DNA of 64,000 nucleotides, taken from NCBI RefSeq assembly GCF_036320965.1, contig NC_092269.1, positions 26,404,872 through 26,468,871 on the forward strand, in the 5' to 3' direction. This DNA comes from Panulirus ornatus. Taxonomy: Eukaryota; Arthropoda; Malacostraca; Decapoda; Palinuridae. Under the pieces are notes generated by a model, which was given only the letters and a program-made list of their open reading frames with translations, did not search any database and was not told where the DNA came from. Of this stretch, positions 1-15,713 are shown one piece after another. The stretch's first letter is position 1; each line of letters starts with the position of its first letter. The position numbers and the translations under genes were made by a program.

Positions 1-231
1 GAGTGAATTGGTTCGATGTGGTATACCGGGGTTGACGTGCTGTCAGTGGATTGAATCAGGGTATGTGAAGCGTCTGGGGTAAACCATGGAAAGCTGTGTA
101 GGTATGTATATTTGCTTATGTGGACGTATGTATATACATGTGTATGGGGGTGGGTTGGGCCATTTGTTTCGTCTGTTTCCTTGCGCTACCTCGCAAACGC
201 GGGAGACAGCGAGAAAGCAAAAAAAAAAAAA

Positions 232-234
<3 letters not shown>
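1..234 (+). mobile_element. RTE-like LINE, 3' end only, short 3' UTR
   Basis: The copy enters from the left edge in its last codons (VNWFDVVYRG then TGA at 33-35). The 3' UTR is the short form: GGAAAGCTGTGTAGG joins directly to TATGTATATTTGC. The hairpin ends at about 214, followed by an A-run of 12-14 and the (TA)n at 235. It is tail-to-tail with the minus-strand copy that begins at about 315. Confidence 0.85.

Positions 235-307
<73 letters not shown>
235..307. repeat. (TA)n microsatellite shared by two LINE tails
   Basis: About 36 uninterrupted TA units. The left side is the A-rich tail of the plus-strand LINE and the right side is the 3' hairpin of a minus-strand LINE, so the tract serves as tail for both. 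Confidence 0.95.
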
Positions 308-310
<3 letters not shown>

Positions 311-314
311 TTAT

Positions 315-3239
<2,925 letters not shown>

Positions 3240-3695
3240 ACTTGGAATTCTTGCAAGATGGTAGTTACGAACAGCTGGTTCACTTTGTTCTATACTCGCC
3301 ACCTTACCCCTGGAATGCTTAATCCAACTAAGATCTGACTATTATCTGAAGTCCATCTGGGACTCTTTGAAGGTTTTTCACAATTCTGGAGACCTCCGAT
3401 TCCCTCATGATCCAAGTATCATCAGCAACGAACTGTGGTATTATCGCACTCCTGTTGGCAAGTTGTCAGCGTAGGCCAGTACCGTCAGTGGCCGTGGAAC
3501 CGAGCCTTGTGGAACCCAACGAAATACTTCCACCCAATCTCATTAAGTACTTTTGACATTTAGGTAATTTGTTATACACTTTAGCTCTAATTCTCGGATT
3601 AGCCTCTTGTAGAGTATAGTGTCAAAGGCTCTCATATGGCTGAAGAACACATACTCCCTCCAGACAGAGATTTTTTACGTGGCCGGTGCTCCCTC
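3240..3695 (-). mobile_element. Degenerate CR1/Jockey-like LINE reverse transcriptase fragment
   Basis: Minus-strand reading gives, in order and with frame breaks, RAFDTILYKRLIREL at 3,650-3,600 (motif A region, AFDxVxHxxLI), WVPQGSVPRPL at 3,520-3,480 (motif B, the GVPQGSVLGP block), and QFVADDTW near 3,430-3,400 (motif C, FADDT). These are the standard order and approximate spacing for a CR1/Rex/Jockey-type RT. Stops and frameshifts interrupt all pieces. It is clearly not the RTE-like family, whose motif B is [10 protein letters not shown]. Confidence 0.65.
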
Positions 3696-4329
3696 TATCG
3701 AAAGAGTCCGTAAGATTTATCCTGCATGGCTTCTTGCCTTAGGCAGTATCTCCTTTGCATTAGTCATCCGTTTGATCCGTAACTACGTCCAGCATCGTCT
3801 TACAACAGATTATGATGGTCAGACAAACCTGAATACAGTTGTCTCCTTTTTACCAAGAGGTGTGACGGTTACTCTGTCCCGCCATGCTGGGTATGATAAT
3901 ATCAATTCTGGAAGAAGAACTATAGTGGTCTTTCGAGTACCTTTGCCCACTTTGAGTACAGACGGCAAATATATCGTCAGGCGTCGTCCACCTTTGGTGC
4001 CTGTTCCTGTCTTGCCCCAACAAATCTTTCAAGTTACCATCCCGTGGAACAGTTGTCTTCTTCACTGTGAAGAAGCTCTGGAATTCAACATTTAGCTCGT
4101 AACAAAAGACTTCATCCGTTGCAGTCGGATTATTTGTTCCTTATTTGTTGATAATCTGCTGCAACTGATTTCATTAGATACTTCTCAATGAGTGCCGGCC
4201 TGCTGTGCTGCACTTACCTTCTTCATATAAGTCAACTGTTGAATTATCCTAACATCTGCCAGCAGACAGGTTGTCTGTTGTCCGAATGTAGGACTCTGGC
4301 GAAAGGTCCCTCTTACTCACACTGAATCC
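3696..4329. other. Unassigned DNA between CR1-like fragments
   Basis: A 158-codon plus-strand frame (3,619-4,095) crosses the RT fragment on the opposite strand and resembles nothing I know; I treat it as chance. Parts may be decayed LINE sequence. Confidence 0.35.
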
Positions 4330-4640
4330 TGAAACTTATTTGCTGTTAGATAATAATCATATTTAGGCCTTCTTTTTCCCTTCCCATCCTCATCACCTTA
4401 TATCTACTCGGGATGACTTTCACCATCTATATGTCAGACCAACTGTGGAGTCTACCTAGGTCCCCCGTATAAGTTATATCAATCCTCCCCGCTTTTCACT
4501 TCCGTAATGACCTTTACATCATCTACAAACATAGTCGGGCAGGAGTCCATTCCTTCTGGCTGGTCATTCTCATAGATCATGAAGAATAACGGTTTCCTAT
4601 ATATATTTGTGTATCTGTGTCGAGCGTATGTGGCTATAGT
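4330..4640 (-). mobile_element. Second degenerate CR1/Jockey-like RT fragment
   Basis: The minus strand at about 4,590-4,480 reads IYENDQPEGMDSCPTMFVDD followed by VKVITEV, the Y-I-N-D-L-P-E-G / F-A-D-D motif C neighbourhood of a CR1/Jockey-type RT with A-to-V in FADD. Decayed thumb-like sequence may follow toward 4,330. The other fragment at 3,240 also contains motif C and lies downstream, so these are two separate copies rather than one. Confidence 0.5.
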
Positions 4641-4994
4641 TAGAAAAATGAGGACAATATTCCAGAAACCATTGATAAGAGCTGCTATGCGATAGCTCAA
4701 CCGAAAATGATTTAAGCCCTCACGTTCATTCGTTTAGTGAATACATTTTTTGTCCTGAATTGAAAAATGAACCGCCGTGATCAATACTGCAGTGGTGCAG
4801 AAATATGAGGCGTGCAAGAGGGAACGGATTTTTAGGGATTTTGTGAAAGAGATATATGAATATCCTTATTATCTGTGTCTATCTCTTGATATGATAACTG
4901 ATTTATATTTTATAACTGTTTTATATTTCATGAAGGGTAAGATGGAAGTCATCAAAAGAAGAATGTTTAATCACAGACGTATTCACTATAGCCC
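4641..4994. other. Unassigned AT-rich DNA
   Basis: No repeat or coding signature. An 85-codon frame at 4,777 runs into the LINE at about 4,995 and is not gene-like. Confidence 0.4.
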
Positions 4995-6825
4995 ATATTG
5001 TTTATGCACCTGTCCATGGGAAGAAAGATCATGAGAGGCAAGTGTTTTGGGCGCAGCTGAGTGAGTTTGTCAGCAGCTTTGATGCACGAAACCGGGTATT
5101 AGTGATGGGTGATTCAAGTGCAAAGGAGAGTAATTTGGCAGTTGAGGGTATAATTGGTGTACATGGGGTATTCAATGTTGTGAATGGAAATGGTGAAGAG
5201 CTTGTGGATTTATGTGCCGAAAAAGATTGGTGATTGGGAATACCTGGGTTAAAAAGATATACATAAGTATACATATGTCAGTAGGAAAGATGGTCAAAGG
5301 GCAGTATTAGATTACGTGTTGGTTGACATGCATGTAAAAGAGAGACTTTAGGATGTTAATGTGCTGAGAGGGATGTCTGATCACTATCTTGTTGAGGCGA
5401 ATGTGAAGATTTGTAGAGGTTTCCAAAAAGAAGTGAAAAAGTTGGGGAGAAGAGATTGGTGAGAGTAAGTGAGCTTGGAGAGAAGACTTGTATGAGGAAG
5501 TACCAGGAGAGATTGAGTGTGGAATGGAAAAAGGTGAGCAAATGACGTGGGGGGAGTGGGTGAGGAATGGGATGTATTTAGGGAAGCAGTGATGGCATGT
5601 TCAAAAGATGCACGTGGCATGAAAAAGGTGAGAAGTGGGCAGATTAGAAAGGGCAGTGAGTGGTGGGATAAAGAACTAAAGTTGTTAGTGAAAGAGAAAA
5701 GAGAGGAGTCTGGACATTACTTAAAGGAAGGCGAGCAGATGACTGGGATATGCATAAAAGAAAGCAGCAGGAGGTCAAGAGGAAGGTGCAAGGATTGAAA
5801 AGGAGGGCAAATCAGAGTTGGGTTGGGAAAGAATCATTAAAATTCAGGGAGAATAAAGAGATGTTTTGGAAGGAGGTAAATAACGTGTATAAGACAATAG
5901 AACAAATGGGAACATCGGTGAATTGGGCAAGGGGGAAGTGATAACAAGTAGTGATGAAATGAGGAGATGGAGTGATTATTTTGAAAGTTTGTTGAATGTG
6001 TTTGATGATAGAGTGGCAGATATAGGGCGTTTTGGTCGGGGTGTTGTGCGAAGAGAGAGGGCCAGGGAGAATGGTTTGTTTAAGAAAGAAGAGGTAGTGA
6101 AAGCCTTGCAAAAGATAAAATCCGGCAAGACGGCGGGTTTGGAAGGTATTGTATTGGAACTGTTGAATGGTTGGTGGGGACATTCAAATTATGTATGGAT
6201 CATGATGTGCCTGAGGATTGACGGAATGAATGTATAGTGCCACTGTACAAAGCCAAAAGGGACAGAGGTGAGTGTTCAAACAACAGAGGCATAAGTTTGT
6301 TGAGTATTCCTGGGAAATTATATGGAAGGGTGATGGCATGTAAAGAGCATCAGATTAGGGAAGAGAAGTGTGGTTTCATAAGTGGTAGAGGATGTGTGGA
6401 TCAGGTGTTTGCTTTGAATATTTTCAAAAATAGATGGATTTGTATGTGGCATATGGGAGGGTTGATAGAGATTGTTTGTGGAAGGTCTTAAGAGTACATA
6501 TATGGTGTGGAAGGTAAACTCCTAGAAGCAGTGAAATTTTTTTTTATCAAGGATGTAAGGCATATGTACGAGCAGCAAGAGAGGAAGAGAGGAGAGTGAT
6601 TGGTTCCCAGTAAATGTCGGTCTGCGGCAGGGTAGTATAATGTTCCCGTGGTTATTTAATTTGATCATAGATGGGGTGGTTAGGGAGATAAATGCAAAAG
6701 TTTTGGAGAGAAGAGCGAGTATGAAGTATGTTTGGGATGAAAGGGCTTGGTAAGTGAATAAGTAGTTGTTCGCTGATGATTCAGCGCCGGAGGCTGATTA
6801 AAGTGAGAAAATGAAGAAGTTGGTA
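4995..6825 (+). mobile_element. RTE-like LINE, old degenerate copy truncated at both ends
   Basis: The copy starts inside the endonuclease (GKKDHERQVFWAQL, matching EKKDHERQVFWEQL), then RVLVMGDSSAKE, where the catalytic N of GDLNA is lost (GDSSA). It continues through the linker (EVKRKVQGLKRRANQSW), KIKSGKTAGLEGIVLEL, the [15 protein letters not shown] block, [14 protein letters not shown], and ends at 6,825 just after the SEKMKKL position downstream of FADD. Stops and indels occur throughout and divergence is much higher than in the other copies, so it is an older insertion. It ends where family C begins; there is no 3' UTR or tail. Confidence 0.85.
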
Positions 6826-7022
6826 AATCACATGTTTGCCAAATGGCGTCCTAGCTTTGTCTCTTCGATGTATATCAACTGACTGTTATATTTCTCTCTT
6901 GTGTCTCCCCTGATGATGTGATTATTACACGAAAGAGCACTTGGGAACTTTTCGTGTTTCATTTTCCCCGTGGACTAATAGGAATATCTTCATCACGCAC
7001 AAAAATTGTGATCCTTTCCAAC
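6826..7022 (+). repeat. Dispersed repeat family C, single unit
   Basis: The unit begins CATGTTTGCCAAATGGCGTC, passes TGTGATTATTACACGAAAG and TTTCATTTTCCCCGTGG, and ends next to a (TA)n. Two units of the same family lie on the opposite strand at 36,356-36,720. No coding capacity is seen. It may be a non-autonomous element or a satellite monomer; it has no recognised class. Confidence 0.7.
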
Positions 7023-7027
7023 ATATA

Positions 7028-7032
<5 letters not shown>

Positions 7033-7102
<70 letters not shown>
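7033..7102. repeat. (TA)n between family C and a LINE tail
   Basis: Thirty-five TA units, forming the tail of the minus-strand LINE on the right. Confidence 0.95.

Positions 7103-10885
<3,783 letters not shown>

Positions 10886-10959
<74 letters not shown>
10886..10959. repeat. (TA)n interrupting the LINE ORF
   Basis: TA tract with one TACATA interruption, between codon 31 of the LINE ORF and an unrelated LINE position. Confidence 0.9.
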
Positions 10960-10971
<12 letters not shown>

Positions 10972-10974
10972 AGT

Positions 10975-13106
10975 AAGATTATTATTGAAAGAGAAGAGAG
11001 ATGCATAAAAGAAAGAGGCCGAAGGTCAAGAGAAAGGCGCAAGAGGTGAAAAAGAGGGCAAATGAGAGTTGGGGTGAGAGAATATCAATAAATTTTATGG
11101 AGAATAAAAAGATGTTTCGGAAGGAGGTAAATATAGTGCGTAACACAAAGGAACAAATAGGAACTTCAGTGAAGGGGGCTAATGGGAGGTGATAACAAGT
11201 GGAGGTGATATGAGAAGGAGATTGTGTGAGTATCTTGAAGGTTTGATGACTGTGTTTGATGATCGAGTGGCAGATATAGGTTTTTTTGGTCGAGGTAGTG
11301 TGCAAAGTGAGAGGTTAGGGAGAATGATTTGGTAAACAGAGAAGAGGTAGTAAAAGCTTTGCGGAAGATGAAAGCCGGCAAGGCAGCGGATTTGGATGGT
11401 ATTGCAGTGGAATTTATAGAAAAAGGGGGTGACTGTATTGTTGACTGGTTGGTAAGGTTATTTAATGTATGTATGATTCATGGTGAGGTGCTTCAGGATT
11501 GGCGGAATGCTTGCATAGTGCCATTGTACAATGGCAAAGATGATAAAAGTGAGTGCTCAAATTACAGAGGTATAAGTTTGTTGAGTATTCCTGGGAAATT
11601 ATATGGTAGGGTATTGATTGAGAGGATGAAGGCATGTACAGAGCATCAGATTGGGAGGAGCAGTGTGGTTTCAGAAGTGGTAGAGGATTTGTAGATCAGG
11701 TGTTTAATTTGAAGAATGTATGTGAGAAATACTTAGAAAAGCAAATGGATTTGTATGCAGCATTTATGGATCTGGAGAAGGTATATAATAGAGTTGATAG
11801 AGATGCTCTGTGGAAGGTATTAAGAATATATGGTGTGGGAGGCAAGTTGTTAGAAGCAGTGAAAAGTGTTTATCGAGGATGTAAGGCATGTGTACATGTA
11901 GGAAGAGAGGAAAGTGATTGGTTCTCAGTGAATGTAGGTTTGCGGCAGGGGTTTGTGATGTCTCCATGGTTGTTTAATTTGTTTATGGATGGGGTTGTTA
12001 GGGAGGTGAATGCAAGAGTTTTGGAGAGAGGGGCAAGTATGAAGTCTGTTGTGGATGAGAGAGCTTGGGAAGTGAGTCAGTTGTTGTTCGCTGATGATAC
12101 AGCGCTGGTGGCTGATTCGGGTGAGAAACTGCGGACGCTGGTGACTGAGTTTGTTAAAGTGTATGAAAGAAGAAAGCTGAGATTAAATGTGAATAAGAGC
12201 AAGGTTATTAGGTACAGTCGGGTTGAGGGACAAGTCAATTTGTAGGTAAGTTTGAATGGAGAAAAATTGGAGGAAGTTAAGTGTTTTAGATATCTGGGAA
12301 TGGATTTGGCAGCGGATGGAACCATGGAAGTTGAGGTGAACCATAGGGCGGGGAGGGGGCGAAAGTTCTGGGAGCGTTGAAGAACGTGTGGAAGTCAAGA
12401 ACATTATCTCGTAAAGCAAAAATGGATATGTTTGAAGGAATAGTGGTTCCAACAATGTTATATGGTTGCGAGGCGTGGGCTATACATAGAGTTTTGCGGA
12501 GGAGGGTGGATGTGCTAGAAATGAGATGTTTGAGGACAGTATGTGGTGTGAGGTGTTTTGATCGAGCAGGTAATAATAGGGTAAGAGAGATATGTGGTAA
12601 TAAAAAGTGTGGTTGAGAGAGCAGAAGAGGGTGTTTTGAAATGGTTTGGTTCCATGAAGAGAATGAGTGAGGAAAGATTGACCAAGAGGATATATGTGTC
12701 AGAGTTGGAGGGAACGAGAAGTGGGATACGAAATTGGAGGTGGAAAGATGGAGTGAAAAAGATTTTGAGTGATCGGGGCCTGAACATGCAGGAGGGTGAA
12801 AGGCGTGCAAGGAATAGAGTGAATTGGAACGATGTGGTATACCGGGGTCGACGTGCTGTCAATGGATTGAACCAGGGCATGTGAAGCGTCTGGGGTAAAC
12901 CATGAAAAGTTTTGTGGGGCCTGGATGTGGAAAGGGAGCTGTGGTTTCGGGCATTCTTACATGACAGCTAGAGACTGAGTGTAAACGAATGTGGCCTTTG
13001 TTGTCTTTTCCTAGCGCTACCTCGCGCACGTGAGGGGGGAGGTGGTTGTTATTTCATTCGTATTGTGGTGGCGACGAGAATGAATAAAAGCAGACAGTGT
13101 GAATTA

Positions 13107-13111
<5 letters not shown>
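10975..13111 (+). mobile_element. RTE-like LINE, 5'-truncated, long terminus subfamily
   Basis: The copy resumes in the linker ([21 protein letters not shown] at about 11,000), then [27 protein letters not shown] (11,390), [66 protein letters not shown] (12,080), [19 protein letters not shown], then a W-to-stop (QVNL*) at 12,243. The terminus is [11 protein letters not shown] then TGA at 12,884. The long-form 3' UTR stops early at ATTATGTACATATA (13,111) and merges into (TA)n, so the last roughly 200 bases and the hairpin are missing. Confidence 0.88.

Positions 13112-13171
<60 letters not shown>
13112..13171. repeat. (TA)n between LINE 3' UTR and family B
   Basis: Thirty TA units. Confidence 0.95.
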
Positions 13172-13173
<2 letters not shown>

Positions 13174-13411
13174 TTTTTCTTTCTTTTAAACTATTCGCCA
13201 TTTCCCGCGTTAGCGAGTTAGCGTTAACAACAGAGGACTGGGCCTTTTTTGGAATATCCTCACCTGGCCCCCTCTTTTCCTTCTCTTGGAAAATTAAAAA
13301 AAAAAAACGAGAGGGAAGGATTTGCAGCCCCCCGCTCCCTCCCCTTTTAGTCGCCTTCTACGACACGCAGGGAATACGTGGGAAGTATTCTTAATACCCT
13401 ATCCCCAGGGA
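13172..13411 (-). mobile_element. Family B short element (non-autonomous LINE relative)
   Basis: Element sense is the minus strand. The 5' part reads CCCTGGGGATAGGG, then TTCCCACGTATTCCCTGCGT and GGCGACTAAAAGGGG. The middle resembles the LINE 5' leader (GCAAATCCTTCCCTCTCGTTT). The 3' end is the hairpin CGCTAACTCGCTAACGCGGG followed by AAATGGCGAATAG and (TA)n. Total about 240 bases, with no ORF. It lies between (TA)n tracts on both sides. Confidence 0.8.

Positions 13412-13413
<2 letters not shown>

Positions 13414-13486
<73 letters not shown>
13414..13486. repeat. (TA)n between family B and a LINE
   Basis: About 36 TA units ending in a 24-base perfect palindrome (13,486-13,509, AACAGCCATATA then its complement), which abuts the 5' breakpoint of the next LINE. 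Confidence 0.95.
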
Positions 13487-13487
<1 letters not shown>

Positions 13488-13509
13488 CAGCCATATATAT
13501 ATGGCTGTT

Positions 13510-15665
13510 TAGAAAGGGTAGTGAGTGGTGGGATGAAGAAGTAAGAGTATTAGTGAAAGAGAAGAGAGAGGCATTTGGACGATTTTTGCAGGGAAAAAAT
13601 GCAATTGAGTGGGAGAAGTATAAAAGAAAGAGACAGGAGGTCAAGAGAAAGGTGCAAGAGGTGAAAAAAAGGGCAAATGAGAGTTGGGGTGAGAGACTAT
13701 CAGTAAATTTTAGGGAAAATAAAAAGATGTTCTGGAAGGAGGTAAATAGGGTGCGTAAGACAAGGGAGCAAATGGGAACTTCAGTGAAGGGCGTAAATGG
13801 GGAGGTGATAACAAGTAGCGGTGATGTGAGAAGGAGATGGAATGAGTATTTTGAAGGTTTGTTGAATGTGTCTGATGACAGAGTGGCAGATATAGGGTGT
13901 TTTGGTCGAGGTGGTGTGCAAAGTGAGAGGGTTAGGGAAAATGATTTGGTAAACAGAGAAGAGGTAGTAAAAGCTTTGCGGAAGATGAAAGCCGGCAAGG
14001 CAGCAGGTTTGGATGGTATTGCAGTGGAATTTATTAAGAAAGGGGGTGACTGTATTGTTGACTGGTTGGTAAGGTTATTTAATGTATGTATGACTCATGG
14101 TGAGGTGCCTGAGGATTGGCGGAATGCGTGCATAGTGCCATTGTACAAAGGCAAAGGGGATAAGAGTGAGTGCTCAAATTACAGAGGTATAAGTTTGTTG
14201 AGTATTCCTGGTAAATTATATGGGAGGGTATTGATTGAGAGGGTGAAGGCATGTACAGAGCATCAGATTGGGGAAGAGCAGTGCGGTTTTAGAAGTGGTA
14301 GAGGATGTGTGGATCAGGTGTTTGCTTTGAAGAATGTATGTGAGAAATACTTAGAAAAGCAAATGGATTTGTATGTAGCATTTATGGATCTGGAGAAGGC
14401 ATATGATAGAGTTGATAGAGATGCTCTGTGGAAGGTATTAAGAATATATGGTGTGGGAGGCAAGTTGTTAGAAGCAGTGAAAAGTTTTTATCGAGGATGT
14501 AAGGCATGTGTACGTGTAGGAAGAGAGGAAAGTGATTGGTTCTCAGTGAATGTAGGTTTGCGGCAGGGGTGTGTGATGTCTCCATGGTTGTTTAATTTGT
14601 TTATGGATGGGGTTGTAAGGGAGGTAAATGCAAGAGTCCTGGAAAGAGGGGCAAGTATGAAGTCTGTTGGGGATGAGAGAGCTTGGGAAGTGAGTCAGTT
14701 GTTGTTCGCTGATGATACAGCGCTGGTGGCTGATTCATGTGAGAAACTGCAGAAGCTGGTGACTGAGTTTGGTAAAGTGTGTGGAAGAAGAAAGTTGAGA
14801 GTAAATGTGAATAAGAGCAAGGTTATTAGGTACAGTAGGGGTGAGGGTCAAGTCAATTGGGAGGTGAGTTTGAATGGAGAAAAACTGGAGGAAGTGAAGT
14901 GTTTTAGATATCTGGGAGTGGATCTGTCAGCGGATGGAACCATGGAAGCGGAAGTGGATCATAGGGTGGGGGAGGGGGCGAAAATTTTGGGAGCCTTGAA
15001 AAATGTGTGGAAGTCGAGAACACTATCTCGGAAAGCAAAAATGTGTATGTTTGAGGGAATAGTGGTTCCAACAATGTTGTATGGTTGCGAGGCGTGGGCT
15101 ATGGATAGAGATGTGCGCAGGAGGATGGATGTGCTGGAAATGAGATGTTTGAGGACAATGTGTGGTGTGAGGTGGTTTGATCGAGTAAGTAACGTAAGGG
15201 TAAGAGAGATGTGTGGAAATAAAAAGAGCGTGGTTGAGAGAGCAGAAGAGGGTGTTTTGAAATGGTTTGGGCACATGGAGAGAATGAGTGAGGAGAGATT
15301 GACCAAGAGGATATATGTGTCGGAGGTGGTGGGAACGAGGAGAAGAGGGAGACCAAATTGGAGGTGGAAAGATGGAGTGAAAAAGATTTTGTGTGATCGG
15401 GGCCTGAACATGCAGGAGGGTGAAAGGAGGGCAAGAAATAGAGTGAATTGGAGTCATGTGGTATACAGGGGTTGACGTGCTGTCAGTGGATTGAAGCAAG
15501 GCATGTGAAGCGTCTGGGGTAAACCATGGAAAGCTGTGTAGGTATGTATATTTGCGTGTGTGGACGTGTGTATGTACATGTGTATGGGGGGGGGGGGGGG
15601 GGTGGGGCCATTTCTTTCGTCTGTTTCCTTGCGCTACCTCGCAAACGCGGGAGACAGCGACAAAG

Positions 15666-15700
<35 letters not shown>
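13510..15700 (+). mobile_element. RTE-like LINE, 5'-truncated with intact RT frame, short 3' UTR
   Basis: It begins at [19 protein letters not shown] in the linker and continues without a break to TGA at 15,475. The short 3' UTR follows (GTGTAGG joined to TATGTATATTTGC) and contains a G-run at about 15,589-15,602. The hairpin is at about 15,630-15,660, then an A-run of about 32 and a short TA. It faces a minus-strand copy tail-to-tail at about 15,710. Confidence 0.92.
13511..15475 (+). CDS. LINE reverse transcriptase ORF, intact from linker to stop
   Basis: About 655 LINE-derived codons are open; upstream the frame merely reads through TA repeat as tyrosine/isoleucine. Domains in order: basic linker ([20 protein letters not shown]), the RT N-terminal block [57 protein letters not shown], motif [15 protein letters not shown], motif [20 protein letters not shown], motif [14 protein letters not shown], then [13 protein letters not shown] and the C-terminal region [11 protein letters not shown] and [16 protein letters not shown]. 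All catalytic aspartates are present. The product would reverse transcribe LINE RNA at the nicked target, but the endonuclease is missing. The frame ends VVYRG because CGA is TGA. Confidence 0.88.
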   Translation, partial: RKGSEWWDEEVRVLVKEKREAFGRFLQGKNAIEWEKYKRKRQEVKRKVQEVKKRANESWGERLSVNFRENKKMFWKEVNRVRKTREQMGTSVKGVNGEVITSSGDVRRRWNEYFEGLLNVSDDRVADIGCFGRGGVQSERVRENDLVNREEVVKALRKMKAGKAAGLDGIAVEFIKKGGDCIVDWLVRLFNVCMTHGEVPEDWRNACIVPLYKGKGDKSECSNYRGISLLSIPGKLYGRVLIERVKACTEHQIGEEQCGFRSGRGCVDQVFALKNVCEKYLEKQMDLYVAFMDLEKAYDRVDRDALWKVLRIYGVGGKLLEAVKSFYRGCKACVRVGREESDWFSVNVGLRQGCVMSPWLFNLFMDGVVREVNARVLERGASMKSVGDERAWEVSQLLFADDTALVADSCEKLQKLVTEFGKVCGRRKLRVNVNKSKVIRYSRGEGQVNWEVSLNGEKLEEVKCFRYLGVDLSADGTMEAEVDHRVGEGAKILGALKNVWKSRTLSRKAKMCMFEGIVVPTMLYGCEAWAMDRDVRRRMDVLEMRCLRTMCGVRWFDRVSNVRVREMCGNKKSVVERAEEGVLKWFGHMERMSEERLTKRIYVSEVVGTRRRGRPNWRWKDGVKKILCDRGLNMQEGERRARNRVNWSHVVYRG

Positions 15701-15710
<10 letters not shown>
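15669..15710. repeat. A-run plus (TA)5 between two convergent LINE tails
   Basis: An A-run of about 32 and then five TA units, followed by T-rich sequence and the hairpin of a minus-strand LINE. It is unusually short compared with the other tails here. Confidence 0.9.

Positions 15711-15713
<3 letters not shown>

Noticed and set aside
3619..4095. 158-codon plus-strand frame
   Set aside because: It overlaps a minus-strand RT fragment and shows no family resemblance.
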